A DNA stretch of 19,616 bases from an uncultured Oscillospiraceae bacterium (GCA_910579545.1 CAJTVI010000050.1:1-19616); one strand, 5' to 3'. Shown: positions 8,136 through 15,309, counted from the stretch's first letter. Numbers and translations: made by a program. The notes: generated from the sequence alone by a model not told the origin.

Positions 8136-8963
8136 TTACAGCTCGGCCACAATGCCGGTGATCAGCTTTTGCAGCACCGCGGCCTTGCGGTTGGCCGTTT
8201 CGATCACATCCTCGCCGCTCAGCTTGCCGGCCATGCCGGCCGCCAGGTTGGTGATAAGGCTGATGGCCAGCACCCGCAGCCCGCAGTGGGCCGCCGCGAT
8301 CACCTCCGGCACCGTGCTCATGCCCACCGCGTCGGCCCCCAAAAGCCGGAAGGCCCGGATCTCGGCCGGGGTCTCGTAGCTGGGGCCCATGTAGCCCAGA
8401 TACACCCCCCGCTGCAGGGCCACCCCCTGCCGCTGGGCCACCGCAAGGGCCAGCTGGCGCAGCGCCGGGGTGTAGGCGGTGCTCATGTCGCAAAAGCGGG
8501 GGCCGATGGCCTCGTCGTTGGGGCCAAACAGCGGGTTTTTGCCCATAAAGTTGATGTGGTCCTCGATCAGCATCAGATCGCCCACCGAAAAACCGCTGTT
8601 CACCCCGCCGGCAGCGTTGGTCAAAAGCAGGTTTTCCACCCCGGCCGCCCGCATCACCCGCACCGGAAAGGCAATGTCCTGCATCGAGTGGCCCTCGTAA
8701 AAGTGCAGCCGCCCCTGCATGCACAGCACCGGCCTGCCGGCCAGCCGCCCGGCCACAAACCGCCCGGCGTGCCCCGGCGCGGTGGACGACGCAAAGCCCG
8801 GCAGCCCGGCATAGGGCGCGTACACCGGCTGTTCGATCGCGTCCGCCAGCCCGCCCAGGCCGCTGCCCAGCACAATGGCGGTTTTGGGCGCTGTGCCAAT
8901 GGCCGCCTGCAGGGCCCCGGCCGCCCGCTGCACCGCCGCGGCGATGGTTTGCTGTTCGCTCAT
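8136..8963 (-). CDS. punA: Purine-nucleoside phosphorylase (trimeric, inosine/guanosine type)
   Basis: This 275-residue enzyme cleaves purine nucleosides with phosphate to the free base and ribose 1-phosphate in purine salvage. The phosphate loop GSGLGGL (33-39), LHFYEGH (86-92), TNAAGGVN (115-122), GPSYETPAE with purine-contacting Glu197, GMSTVPE (214-220) and SLITN with Asn239 are all characteristic of the class that prefers 6-oxopurines. Length fits the trimeric family. The start is the ATG at 8963, six bases after a strong GGAGG; the open frame continues 38 codons upstream through the leader without a ribosome binding site. It is the first gene of the leftward operon and has its own promoter near 9068-9095. 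Confidence 0.95.
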   Translation of the reverse strand: MSEQQTIAAAVQRAAGALQAAIGTAPKTAIVLGSGLGGLADAIEQPVYAPYAGLPGFASSTAPGHAGRFVAGRLAGRPVLCMQGRLHFYEGHSMQDIAFPVRVMRAAGVENLLLTNAAGGVNSGFSVGDLMLIEDHINFMGKNPLFGPNDEAIGPRFCDMSTAYTPALRQLALAVAQRQGVALQRGVYLGYMGPSYETPAEIRAFRLLGADAVGMSTVPEVIAAAHCGLRVLAISLITNLAAGMAGKLSGEDVIETANRKAAVLQKLITGIVAEL

Positions 8964-9048
8964 GGTCCGCCTCCTTTTACCTCTTTTGCTTTTTATTCCT
9001 TTTGCCCCAAAAACCATGTGTGCCCTTGCTGGGCGATGTTTGCTCAGC

Positions 9049-9077
9049 TTGTTATTTTGCTTTTTATAGTATATCAT
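9049..9077 (+). promoter_or_regulatory. Promoter for the small membrane protein / hydrolase genes
   Basis: On the plus strand TTGTTA (9049-9054) and TATCAT (9072-9077) are separated by 17 bases, with an AT-rich spacer. The start site would be near 9084, about 35 bases before the gene at 9119. It overlaps the divergent promoter of the purine nucleoside phosphorylase gene, so the two may compete. Confidence 0.55.
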
Positions 9078-9095
9078 AGAATCAACAAATGTAAA
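9068..9095 (-). promoter_or_regulatory. Promoter for punA-mrp-mscL
   Basis: On the minus strand TTTACA (9095-9090) and TATACT (9073-9068) are separated by 16 bases. The predicted start near 9061 gives a leader of about 98 bases. I looked for a purine riboswitch in that leader and saw none. The boxes overlap the rightward promoter. Confidence 0.5.
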
Positions 9096-9118
9096 ATATG
9101 GGAAGGGGAGAGCGCGTT

Positions 9119-9370
9119 ATGAAAACCTTTGCCGGCATCTTTGCGGCCTGGGCCGTTTTTTTGCTGGCCGCCGCGTTTTTTGGCGGGCTGATGCTCGTCA
9201 GCAGCTTTTGGGGGCTCTTTTTTGTGCTCACGCTGCTGCTTTCGGTGCTTACCTATGCCTTTTTGCGGTTTTCGGAAACGCTGGACGCCCTGCAAAAGAG
9301 GGTGGAGGCCCTGGAGGAGCGCGCCGGGGCACAGCCGCAGGGGCCGCAGCAGGCCCCAAAGGAGGAGTAA
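9119..9370 (+). CDS. Small two-helix membrane protein with C-terminal coiled coil
   Basis: This 83-residue protein is not recognised as a named family. It has a hydrophobic helix at about 5-27, a short turn, a second hydrophobic helix at about 31-50, then a heptad-like charged segment (FSETLDALQKRVEALEERAG) and a Gln/Pro-rich acidic tail. I chose the ATG at 9119, which follows GGGGAGAG with ideal spacing, rather than the ATG at 9098. It overlaps nothing and ends six bases before the hydrolase start, whose ribosome binding site lies in its last codons, so the two are translationally adjacent. It may be a membrane anchor or scaffold, but no function can be assigned. Confidence 0.8.
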   Translation: MKTFAGIFAAWAVFLLAAAFFGGLMLVSSFWGLFFVLTLLLSVLTYAFLRFSETLDALQKRVEALEERAGAQPQGPQQAPKEE

Positions 9371-9376
9371 ACTGCC

Positions 9377-10369
9377 ATGTGTACTGCCGCCGCCTGTACG
9401 GCCGGGGACCTTTACTTTGGCCGTACCCTTGATTACGACTGCGCCTACGGCGAGGAGATCGTAGTGACCCCGCGCGGGTACGCGCTGGAGCTTGGCGGCC
9501 CCGCGCCGCTCAAAAGCCGCTGGGCCATGATCGGCATGGCCCATGTGGCGGCCCAAACGCCGGGCGGGCCGGCCTGGCCGCTCTACTACGAGGCCGCCAA
9601 CGAAAAGGGGCTGTGCATCGCGGGGCTCAACCTCGCGGCCAGCGCCGCCTATGCCGCCCCCCTGCCGGGGCGGGAGAACATCGCCCCCTGGCAGCTCATC
9701 CCCTGGCTGCTGGGCCAGTGCGCCAGCCTGGCCGAGGCGCGGGGGCCGCTGGCGCGGCTCAACCTCATCGACGCCCCCTTCAGCCCGGCCCTGCCCACCG
9801 CCCGGCTGCACTGGCTGATCGCGGACAAAACCGGCGCGGTCGTGCTGGAATCCACCGCCGCGGGGCTCAAGCTTTACGAAAACCCGGTGGGGGTGCTGAC
9901 CAACGAGCCCCCCTTTGACCAGCAGCTGATCCTGCTGGCCGGCTACCGGCAGCTTACCGCCGGCCCGCCCGAAACCCGGTTTGCGCCGGGGCTTACGCTG
10001 CCCGAGTACAGCCGGGGCATGGGGGCCATCGGCCTGCCGGGCGACCTCTCGTCCCCCTCGCGGTTCGCGCGGGCGGCCTTTGTAAAGCTCAACTCGGTGT
10101 GGGGCGAAACCGAGCAGGACAAGGTGGGCCAGTTTTTTCACATCTTAGGCGCGGTGGAGCAGCCGCGCGGCTGCTGCCGGCTGGAAAACGGCTGCCAGGA
10201 GATCACCCTTTACACCTGCTGCTGCAACGCCGGCAGGGGCGTTTACTACTACACCACCTACGGCAACCGCCAGATCACGGCGGTGGACATGCACCGCGCC
10301 GACCTGGACGGCCCTGCCCTGACCCGCTATGCGCCGGTGGCCAGCGAGCAGATCCGCTGGCAGAATTAG
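9377..10369 (+). CDS. Choloylglycine hydrolase family protein (bile salt hydrolase / penicillin V acylase-like)
   Basis: This 330-residue N-terminal-nucleophile amidase cleaves linear C-N amide bonds; family members deconjugate glycine- or taurine-conjugated bile salts, or hydrolyse penicillin V or acyl-homoserine lactones. Cys2 follows the initiator Met and would be the nucleophile. Arg16 and Asp19 (GRTLD), Asn85 (AGLN), Asn176 (VGVLTNEP) and Arg229 (DLSSPSRFARAAF) match the catalytic set of bile salt hydrolases. The C-terminal YYYTTYGNRQI segment is also typical. There is no signal peptide, so it should be cytoplasmic. GGAGGAG precedes the start. The substrate cannot be decided from sequence alone, though the SSPSRF motif favours a bile salt hydrolase over a distant acylase. 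Confidence 0.9.
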   Translation: MCTAAACTAGDLYFGRTLDYDCAYGEEIVVTPRGYALELGGPAPLKSRWAMIGMAHVAAQTPGGPAWPLYYEAANEKGLCIAGLNLAASAAYAAPLPGRENIAPWQLIPWLLGQCASLAEARGPLARLNLIDAPFSPALPTARLHWLIADKTGAVVLESTAAGLKLYENPVGVLTNEPPFDQQLILLAGYRQLTAGPPETRFAPGLTLPEYSRGMGAIGLPGDLSSPSRFARAAFVKLNSVWGETEQDKVGQFFHILGAVEQPRGCCRLENGCQEITLYTCCCNAGRGVYYYTTYGNRQITAVDMHRADLDGPALTRYAPVASEQIRWQN

Positions 10370-10506
10370 GCCGGCCCCCAAAAAGCGCAGGGGCCGCATT
10401 GCCCACCGCGCGGCGGGCTGGCCGCAAAACCGGCCCCGCCGCCGGCCTTCAAGCGCCGGCCCAAGGCCCCAAATGCCCATGCAACGCAAAAAAGGAGGAC
10501 GCGCCC

Positions 10507-11169
10507 ATGTACAAGGCAGTCGTTTTTGATTTTGACTACACCCTTGGCGATTCTACAAGCGGTATTGTAATGAGCGCAAACTACGCGCTGGAAAAGCTTG
10601 GCTATCCCCGGCAGGAGACCGAGGCCATCCGCCGCACGGTGGGGCTTACCCTGCCCGAGAGTTTCCGGGCGCTCACCGGGGTGCAGGACCCGGCGGCCGG
10701 GCAGGCCTATGCGGATTTTTTCCACGAAAAGGCCGAAACGGTCATGACCGACCACACCAGCCTGTATCCCGGCGCGCTGGGCCTGCTGGCCGTGCTGCGG
10801 CAGCGGGGGCTTAAAACAGCCATCGTGACTACCAAGGCCCACCGCACCATCCAGCGGATCGCCGAGCGGTACGGCGCGCTGCCCCTGCTGGACCGGCTGG
10901 TGGGCGGGGACGACGTGGCAAAGGAAAAGCCGGACCCCGAGGGCCTGCTGGGGGTGGCGGCGGGCTTTGGGCTGGCGATGCAAAAGGTGCTGTATGTGGG
11001 CGACAGCCTGGTGGACGCCAAAACCGCCCTTGCCGCCAAGGCCCCCTTTGCGGCGGTGCTCACCGGCACCACCCCGGCCGGGGCCTTTGCGCCCTACCGT
11101 CCGGTGTTTATTGGCGAAGACCTGGCCGGGATCGAAGGGTACATTTTGCGGGCGCTGGCCGGCGGCTGA
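10507..11169 (+). CDS. HAD-superfamily hydrolase, phosphoglycolate phosphatase-like
   Basis: This 220-residue protein belongs to subfamily IA of the haloacid dehalogenase phosphatases. Motif I is FDFDYTLGDS with nucleophile Asp8 and acid/base Asp10; an alpha-helical cap occupies about 18-85. Motif II is the Thr at IVTTK (about 108), motif III is Lys141 (KEKPDP), and motif IV is VGDSLVD with Asp166 and Asp170. Substrates in this group include phosphoglycolate, small sugar phosphates and pyrophosphate, and cannot be told apart here. I chose the ATG at 10507 after AAAAGGAGG; the frame is open for 136 codons further upstream over the hydrolase gene, which is shadow. It lies 137 bases after the hydrolase gene. 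Confidence 0.92.
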   Translation: MYKAVVFDFDYTLGDSTSGIVMSANYALEKLGYPRQETEAIRRTVGLTLPESFRALTGVQDPAAGQAYADFFHEKAETVMTDHTSLYPGALGLLAVLRQRGLKTAIVTTKAHRTIQRIAERYGALPLLDRLVGGDDVAKEKPDPEGLLGVAAGFGLAMQKVLYVGDSLVDAKTALAAKAPFAAVLTGTTPAGAFAPYRPVFIGEDLAGIEGYILRALAGG

Positions 11170-11201
11170 CCGGCGTTTAGCAGCCGCATCAACACAAAAA
11201 A

Positions 11202-11223
11202 GCCCCCGGCGGCAGCCGGGGCG
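11202..11223 (-). terminator. Second intrinsic terminator downstream of the DUF2000 gene
   Basis: On the minus strand CCCCGGC (11221-11215) pairs with GCCGGGG (11210-11204) around a four-base loop, followed by GC and six T residues (11201-11196). It is oriented for the leftward DUF2000/AraC transcript and would also shield the tail-to-tail HAD gene. A separate 7-bp hairpin (11162-11187) overlaps the HAD stop codon but has no T-tract. Confidence 0.65.
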
Positions 11224-11248
11224 CCATAAAAAAGCACATTGATTTTAA

Positions 11249-11280
11249 GAAACGGCATGGTCTTTGGGCCATGCCGTTTC
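11249..11280 (-). terminator. First terminator-like hairpin after the DUF2000 gene
   Basis: GAAACGGCATGG (11249-11260) and CCATGCCGTTTC (11269-11280) form a perfect 12-bp inverted repeat with an 8-base loop. On the minus strand the stem is followed by TTAAAATC, a moderate U-rich tail. It lies about 25 bases after the DUF2000 stop, so it is probably its primary terminator, backed up by the hairpin at 11202-11223. Confidence 0.6.
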
Positions 11281-11304
11281 CCGTTGCGCCATACCGCCTT
11301 GGCC

Positions 11305-11727
11305 CTACCGCAGCAGCGGCATGCTTCCGGTCAGCTTGTTGACCTTTTTCTTTGGGCCGCAGACCGCAACGCCAAAATATTGCAGGCTGCTTTCTGGGAT
11401 CTGCCCCATCTTCTCAACAAATTCGTCATAGGTTTTGCAGCCCTGGGCCAGATCGGAGAAATCCACCACCGTTAAATCCTGAAAATCCGGCTGGTAGAGT
11501 TTTTCCCGTATTTGCTTGATGCTCTCCGGCGATCCCCGCAGGATGGGCACAGGAAATTCGATGATGCCAAGATGTTCGCGGCCGCTCTGGTCGGCCACGT
11601 CGGCCCCCACCACCTCCGGCATTTTCTTTCCCAGGGTGATCCCCATAATTGCCGCCGTGTTTGCGAGCAAGCCCCGCGGCAGGCCCTCGTCGATCACCAT
11701 AACGCACTTTTCATTTTGCCAGTCCAT
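11305..11727 (-). CDS. DUF2000 family protein
   Basis: This 140-residue protein matches the uncharacterised DUF2000 family by its opening MVIDEGLPRGLLANTAAIMG, the GKKMPEVVGADVADQSG segment, the GIIEFPVPIL strand and the C-terminal GVAVCGPKKKVNKLTGSMPLL. The biochemical role of the family is not established to my knowledge. It starts at the ATG at 11727 after GAGGAAAA. It follows the AraC-type regulator by 128 bases on the same strand, and the pair shares a lower GC and less skewed codon use than the surrounding genes. Members are often found beside AraC regulators, so a small regulated unit is likely, but its purpose is unknown. Confidence 0.85.
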   Translation of the reverse strand: MDWQNEKCVMVIDEGLPRGLLANTAAIMGITLGKKMPEVVGADVADQSGREHLGIIEFPVPILRGSPESIKQIREKLYQPDFQDLTVVDFSDLAQGCKTYDEFVEKMGQIPESSLQYFGVAVCGPKKKVNKLTGSMPLLR

Positions 11728-11855
11728 TTTGCTTTTCCTCTTTTCTCAAAAATCGTTTGCTTGTTTGCCCTCAGACAGGGGCAGGCCCCCCGGCGTCAGA
11801 AATGTTCCAACAGCGGGCGCCCGCAGGCAGGGCGGAGAGATGGCCCGCTGCGCCG

Positions 11856-12692
11856 TTACCCTTCATACGGCGTTCCCCCCGTATCCTTAAAGATGTCCCG
11901 GTAAATACCGGGGGCCAGGCCCATAAAGCGGCTGAAAGAGTTGGTAAAGTGGCTCTGGTCAGAAAAGCCGGTTTCCAGCGCCGCCCGGGCGGGGGGAACA
12001 CCCTGCTCCAGCAGCTTTTTGGCCCTGCCGATGCGGATGTTTTCCAGGTAGCTGTACGGCGTGACCCCCTTTGCGTGGGCAAAGGCCCGGAGCAGGGTGG
12101 ACCTGCTCGCTCCGGCGCAGCGGCAGATCTGGTCCAGGCCGATCCGCTCGGCATAGTGCTCTTCCATAAAGGCGCAGGCTTTCTCGATTTCCTCCCGGCA
12201 CTCCGGGACGCAGCGCTCAAAGGGCTGGCCGTATTGCTGGATCAGCCGGGTGATCAGGAACAGCAGCTTTTCCTCTTTTCCAAATTCATCGGAGCCTTTC
12301 ATCACCAGCTCATGGAGCGGGCGCAGGCAGCAGGCCGCTTCTTCATCGCAGATCACATTCCGCGAAAACCCGGGCAGCGCCCGCCGGCCGGTGACCTCCT
12401 CCGCCAGGTCCAGCATGACCTCCTTCGTGATGTTGAAGCCCCGGTAATCCAGCGCCCCGCCGCCGCTCTGGACACAGGCGTGGCTGTCCCCTGGGTTAAA
12501 CAGGAGGATATCGCCCTTTGCGATGGCGTACTCCTGGTTTTTGCAGGACAAAACGCGCTCCCCGTTCTCCACAAACCCGATCACATAGTATTCATGGAAA
12601 TGATTCGGAAAAGGCTGCACGATGCCCTCAAAGCGGTAAGCCTCCATGCAAAGCCCATCATCGTATACCGCCGTCCGTATCTCTTTTTTCAC
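11856..12692 (-). CDS. AraC-family transcriptional regulator with cupin sensor domain
   Basis: This 278-residue protein has an N-terminal AraC-type cupin (about 5-150, with HFHEYYVIGF at 31-40 and LLFNPGDSHAC at 63-73) and two C-terminal helix-turn-helix motifs. The HTH region includes LDQICRCAGASRSTLLRAF and the conserved second motif ARAALETGFSDQSHFTNSF, ending FMGLAPGIYRDIF. The cupin would bind a small ligand. I chose the GTG at 12692, eight bases after GAGG and about 20 bases after an extended -10 promoter; the frame runs 81 codons further upstream, beyond that promoter, so upstream starts are unlikely. It is divergent from the flippase gene and upstream of the DUF2000 gene, either of which may be its target. 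Confidence 0.9.
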   Translation of the reverse strand: MKKEIRTAVYDDGLCMEAYRFEGIVQPFPNHFHEYYVIGFVENGERVLSCKNQEYAIAKGDILLFNPGDSHACVQSGGGALDYRGFNITKEVMLDLAEEVTGRRALPGFSRNVICDEEAACCLRPLHELVMKGSDEFGKEEKLLFLITRLIQQYGQPFERCVPECREEIEKACAFMEEHYAERIGLDQICRCAGASRSTLLRAFAHAKGVTPYSYLENIRIGRAKKLLEQGVPPARAALETGFSDQSHFTNSFSRFMGLAPGIYRDIFKDTGGTPYEG

Positions 12693-12716
12693 AGGCCGCA
12701 CCTCTTTTCCCCGCCT

Positions 12717-12725
12717 ATTATACCA
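12717..12725 (-). promoter_or_regulatory. Extended -10 promoter of the AraC-type gene
   Basis: On the minus strand the sequence TGG-TATAAT (12725-12717) is a perfect extended -10 element. The -35 region is poor (about 12740-12745), consistent with an extended -10 or activator-dependent promoter. The predicted leader is only about 18 bases and contains the GAGG site. Confidence 0.6.
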
Positions 12726-12738
12726 GCCGTTCGCGCCA

Positions 12739-12767
12739 TTGGCTTGTAAAATATCTTCATTTTTAAG
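12739..12767 (+). promoter_or_regulatory. Possible promoter of the flippase gene
   Basis: TTGGCT (12739-12744) and TTTAAG (12762-12767) are separated by 17 bases on the plus strand. The match is weak. It overlaps the region where the -35 box of the divergent AraC-type promoter would fall, so binding of the AraC protein here could affect both. Confidence 0.3.
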
Positions 12768-12797
12768 CCGTTTTATCGCCGCTGCCGCAAAAGGGCC

Positions 12798-12828
12798 GGC
12801 GCGGCCCTGCGCATGCCGCGCCCTTTTT
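12798..12828 (+). terminator. Terminator-like hairpin in the flippase leader
   Basis: GGCGCGGC (12798-12805) pairs perfectly with GCCGCGCC (12815-12822), followed by C and five T residues (12824-12828) on the plus strand. It stands between the putative promoter and the flippase start at 12922, with another GC-rich palindrome at 12865-12881 after it. It could attenuate flippase expression, or simply stop stray transcription. Confidence 0.4.
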
Positions 12829-12921
12829 GCGCATAAGCATTGCAGGAGGGGCGCGGCATCTGCCGGCCCGGCCGCCGGGCCGGGCCAGGGCCCGCCCCAT
12901 TCTTGCAAAGGGGGGCGGGGC

Positions 12922-14466
12922 ATGGACGGGGCCAAGGGCCAAAGCTACCTCAAAAACGCGGCCATCCTTACCATCACGGGGCTTTTGCTGCGGTTTGCGG
13001 GCATGTTTTTCCGCATCTATATCGCGGGGCAGATCGGCCCCGAGGGCATGGGCCTTTACCAGCTGATCTTTACCCTGTACACCCTGTCGGTCAGTTTGGC
13101 CACGGCGGGCATCTCGGTGGCGGCCACCCGCCTGGTGGCCGAGGAGCTCAGCGCCGGGCGGCCGGGCGGGGCGCTGGGGGTGCTGCGGCGGGTGCTGGGG
13201 CTGGCCTGCCTGCTGGGCTGCGCCGCGGCGGCGCTGCAGTGCCTGCTGGCCGGGCCGGCCGCAAAATACTGGCTGGGGGATGTGCGCGCGGCGCTGCCGC
13301 TGCGGCTGCTCTCGCCCAGCCTGCCCTTTATGGCCATGGCGGCGGCCTTGCGGGGGTATTTTCTGGCCCGCCGCCGCACCTGGCCAAACGCCTTCAGCCA
13401 GATGTTCGAGCAGGCGGCGCGCATCCTGGCCGTGATGCTCATCATCCGCCCGGCGGCGGCCATGGGCATCGAGTACGCCTGCGCGGCGGTGGTGCTGGGC
13501 AATACGCTCAGCGAGACCCTTTCCTGCCTGTGGATGTTCTGGTTTTACCGGCGGGACCGGCGCGCCGCCTTCCCCCTGCAAAAGCGCAGCCTGCCAAAGG
13601 ACGCGATGGGCCGGCTCTGGGCCATCCTGCTGCCGGTGGAGGGCAGCCGCTGCCTTGCCAGCGCCCTGCAGGCGGCCGAAAACATGCTGGTGCCCGCCTG
13701 CCTTTTGCCCTTTTTGGCCAGCCGGGAGGCGGCGCTCTCGCAGTACGGCGCGCTCAAGGGCATGGCCATGCCGGTGCTGTTTTTCCCCTTTTCCTTCCTC
13801 TCGGCGCTGGCTACCCTGCTGATGCCCGAGATCACCGAGGCCCACATCCAGGGCCGCTCGGGCGCGCTGGAGCGGCTGATCGGCCGGATGGTCTACCTCA
13901 CCGGGGTGGGCTCGATCCTGGCGGCGGGGCTGTTTACCCTCTACGCGCCCGCGCTGGGCCGGCTGCTCTACGGCAGCGAGGAGGTGGGCTTTTACCTGCG
14001 GGTGCTCGGCCCGGTGACCCCCTTTATGTACCTCGAGAGCATGGTGGACGGGGTGCTCAAGGGCATGGGGGAGCAGATGGCCACCTTCCGCTATTCGGTG
14101 TGGGATTCGGCCCTGCGCATCGCCGGGGTCATCCTGCTGCTGCCCCGGTTTGGCATGCCCGGCTTTTTGGGGGTCATGGTGTTTTCCAACTGCTTTACCT
14201 GCGCGCTCAACTGCCGGCGGATGCTCGCCGCCGCAAACATGCGCGGGCATTGGCTGCGCTGGGCGGTGCAGCCGGCCCTTGCCCTGCTGGCCGCCCTCTA
14301 TTTGGGCCATACCGCGGCCCTGCGCGCGGCGGCCGGGGGGGAGATCGCGGTTTTGGCCGCCGGCGCGCTGGCAACCAGCCTTGCCTACGCGGCGCTGCTC
14401 TGGCCCTTTGGGCTTGGCAGCCAGCTGCGCGGCCTCTGGCCGCGCAGCGGCCGGGTTAGGGGTTGA
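12922..14466 (+). CDS. SpoVB/MviN-like polysaccharide (lipid-linked precursor) flippase
   Basis: This 514-residue integral membrane protein belongs to the oligosaccharidyl-lipid flippase superfamily that includes stage V sporulation protein B, Wzx and MurJ. The opening KNAAILTITGLLLRFAGMFFRIYIAGQIGPEGMGLYQL is the hallmark first two helices of the SpoVB group. About 14 hydrophobic helices follow, with conserved charged residues between them such as SREAALSQYG and the segment LMPEITEAH. The family transports lipid-linked glycans across the membrane; SpoVB itself is needed for spore cortex formation. I chose the ATG at 12922, which follows AAAGGGGGG; the open frame extends 92 codons upstream through the intergenic region. 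It could be a sporulation gene or a general wall-precursor flippase. Confidence 0.87.
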   Translation: MDGAKGQSYLKNAAILTITGLLLRFAGMFFRIYIAGQIGPEGMGLYQLIFTLYTLSVSLATAGISVAATRLVAEELSAGRPGGALGVLRRVLGLACLLGCAAAALQCLLAGPAAKYWLGDVRAALPLRLLSPSLPFMAMAAALRGYFLARRRTWPNAFSQMFEQAARILAVMLIIRPAAAMGIEYACAAVVLGNTLSETLSCLWMFWFYRRDRRAAFPLQKRSLPKDAMGRLWAILLPVEGSRCLASALQAAENMLVPACLLPFLASREAALSQYGALKGMAMPVLFFPFSFLSALATLLMPEITEAHIQGRSGALERLIGRMVYLTGVGSILAAGLFTLYAPALGRLLYGSEEVGFYLRVLGPVTPFMYLESMVDGVLKGMGEQMATFRYSVWDSALRIAGVILLLPRFGMPGFLGVMVFSNCFTCALNCRRMLAAANMRGHWLRWAVQPALALLAALYLGHTAALRAAAGGEIAVLAAGALATSLAYAALLWPFGLGSQLRGLWPRSGRVRG

Positions 14467-14674
14467 CGGCTTTTGTCCCTCGCTGCCGGCCCTTGCCCCG
14501 CCCCCTGCCAACGCCCGGCCCCGCCGTGCTGCCGGCCGCCCCGCCCCTTAAAGCCGCCGCCCAAAAAGCGGACAAGCCCCGCCCCCGGCTTTGGAGGATG
14601 CTTCAAAAAATGCTGATGGTTTTTAGAGCCTTGACCAAAATTTGCACAAGAAGGGCAAAAATACGCCCAAACGA

Positions 14675-14703
14675 TTGACCGGCCCGCGCAAACCCTGTAT
14701 AAT
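14675..14703 (+). promoter_or_regulatory. Promoter of the Rrf2-type regulator gene
   Basis: TTGACC (14675-14680) and TATAAT (14698-14703) are separated by exactly 17 bases, a near-consensus vegetative promoter. The start site would be near 14710, about 26 bases before the chosen ATG. Just upstream, GGGC and GCCC flank an AT-rich centre (GGGCAAAAATACGCCC), which might be an operator for autoregulation. Confidence 0.8.
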
Positions 14704-14735
14704 GAACAAAAATGGTACTGTTTGAGGTGAGCAAG

Positions 14736-15167
14736 ATGCTGGTTACGCGCGAGATGGACTATACCCTGCGCATTGTGCGCGCGCTTCACCGCGCCGGGCA
14801 GCTGAGCGCCGCGGAGGTTGCCCAGCGCGAGCACATGCCCAAGGCGATCACCCTCAAGCTGCTCAAGCAGCTTTCCAGCGCCGGTTTGGTGGAAAGCCGG
14901 CGCGGCGCGGCGGGCGGCTACCGCCTGGCAAGGGACCCGGCCGAGATGACCATCTACGACCTGCTGGACGCAGTGGGCGAGCGCATCCTTGTAAACCGCT
15001 GCCAGCAGCACGGCTATACCTGCGAAAACAACCCGGCGGGCGGCTGCGGGCTCTGCGTGGAGTTTGGGCACATCCAGCAGGTGCTGGACAATGCGCTGCG
15101 CCGCGCCCCCTTGAGCGCCCTGTTTGAGCCGCCCGATCCCGTTTTTCCGCTGCCGCCGGCCCTGTAA
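14736..15167 (+). CDS. Rrf2-family transcriptional regulator with four clustered cysteines
   Basis: This 143-residue protein begins MLVTREMDYTLRIVRALHRAG, a standard Rrf2 start, with a winged helix-turn-helix (SAAEVAQREHMPKAITLKLLKQLSSAGLV) and the wing GAAGGYRLARDP. The C-terminal sensor region has C89, C96, C104 and C107 (CX6CX7CX2C). Rrf2 proteins such as IscR and NsrR bind an iron-sulfur cluster through three cysteines in this area and respond to iron-sulfur status, NO or O2; here four are available. I chose the ATG at 14736 after GAGGTGA; an ATG at 14712 lies almost on the transcription start. It stands just ahead of the acyl-CoA dehydrogenase fusion and flavodiiron genes, its likely targets. 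Confidence 0.92.
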   Translation: MLVTREMDYTLRIVRALHRAGQLSAAEVAQREHMPKAITLKLLKQLSSAGLVESRRGAAGGYRLARDPAEMTIYDLLDAVGERILVNRCQQHGYTCENNPAGGCGLCVEFGHIQQVLDNALRRAPLSALFEPPDPVFPLPPAL

Positions 15168-15281
15168 GGGCCCTGCTTGCCGCCCCGGCAGCCGCAGGCC
15201 CCCGGCGCGGCGCCGCGAAAAAAGGCGCGCCCCCGCAAAAAGGGCACAAATCTCCGGCGGCCGCTTTTCCATCAAGGTTTT

Positions 15282-15309
15282 TTGCAGCGCGGCGGGCGCT
15301 GCGTATATT
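15282..15309 (+). promoter_or_regulatory. Promoter with internal inverted repeat ahead of the dehydrogenase fusion gene
   Basis: TTGCAG (15282-15287) and TATATT (15304-15309) are separated by 16 bases on the plus strand. The inverted repeat GCAGCGC (15284-15290) and GCGCTGC (15296-15302), with a 5-base centre, fills the spacer. A dyad between the -35 and -10 boxes is a classic repressor site. The start site would be near 15316, leaving a leader of about 100 bases. The regulator is unknown; the adjacent Rrf2 protein is the obvious candidate. Confidence 0.5.

Noticed and set aside
8964..9061. Purine riboswitch in the leader of the purine nucleoside phosphorylase gene
   Set aside because: The leader lacks the three-stem aptamer and its conserved loop sequences.
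10370..10506. Terminator between the choloylglycine hydrolase and the HAD gene
   Set aside because: A 6-bp GGCCCC/GGGGCC hairpin is present but has no T-tract, so read-through cannot be excluded; not called.
12763..14511. A minus-strand open frame of about 582 codons opposite the flippase gene
   Set aside because: Low-complexity Gln/Arg/Gly/Ala composition and no ribosome binding site; it mirrors a clear membrane protein on the other strand.
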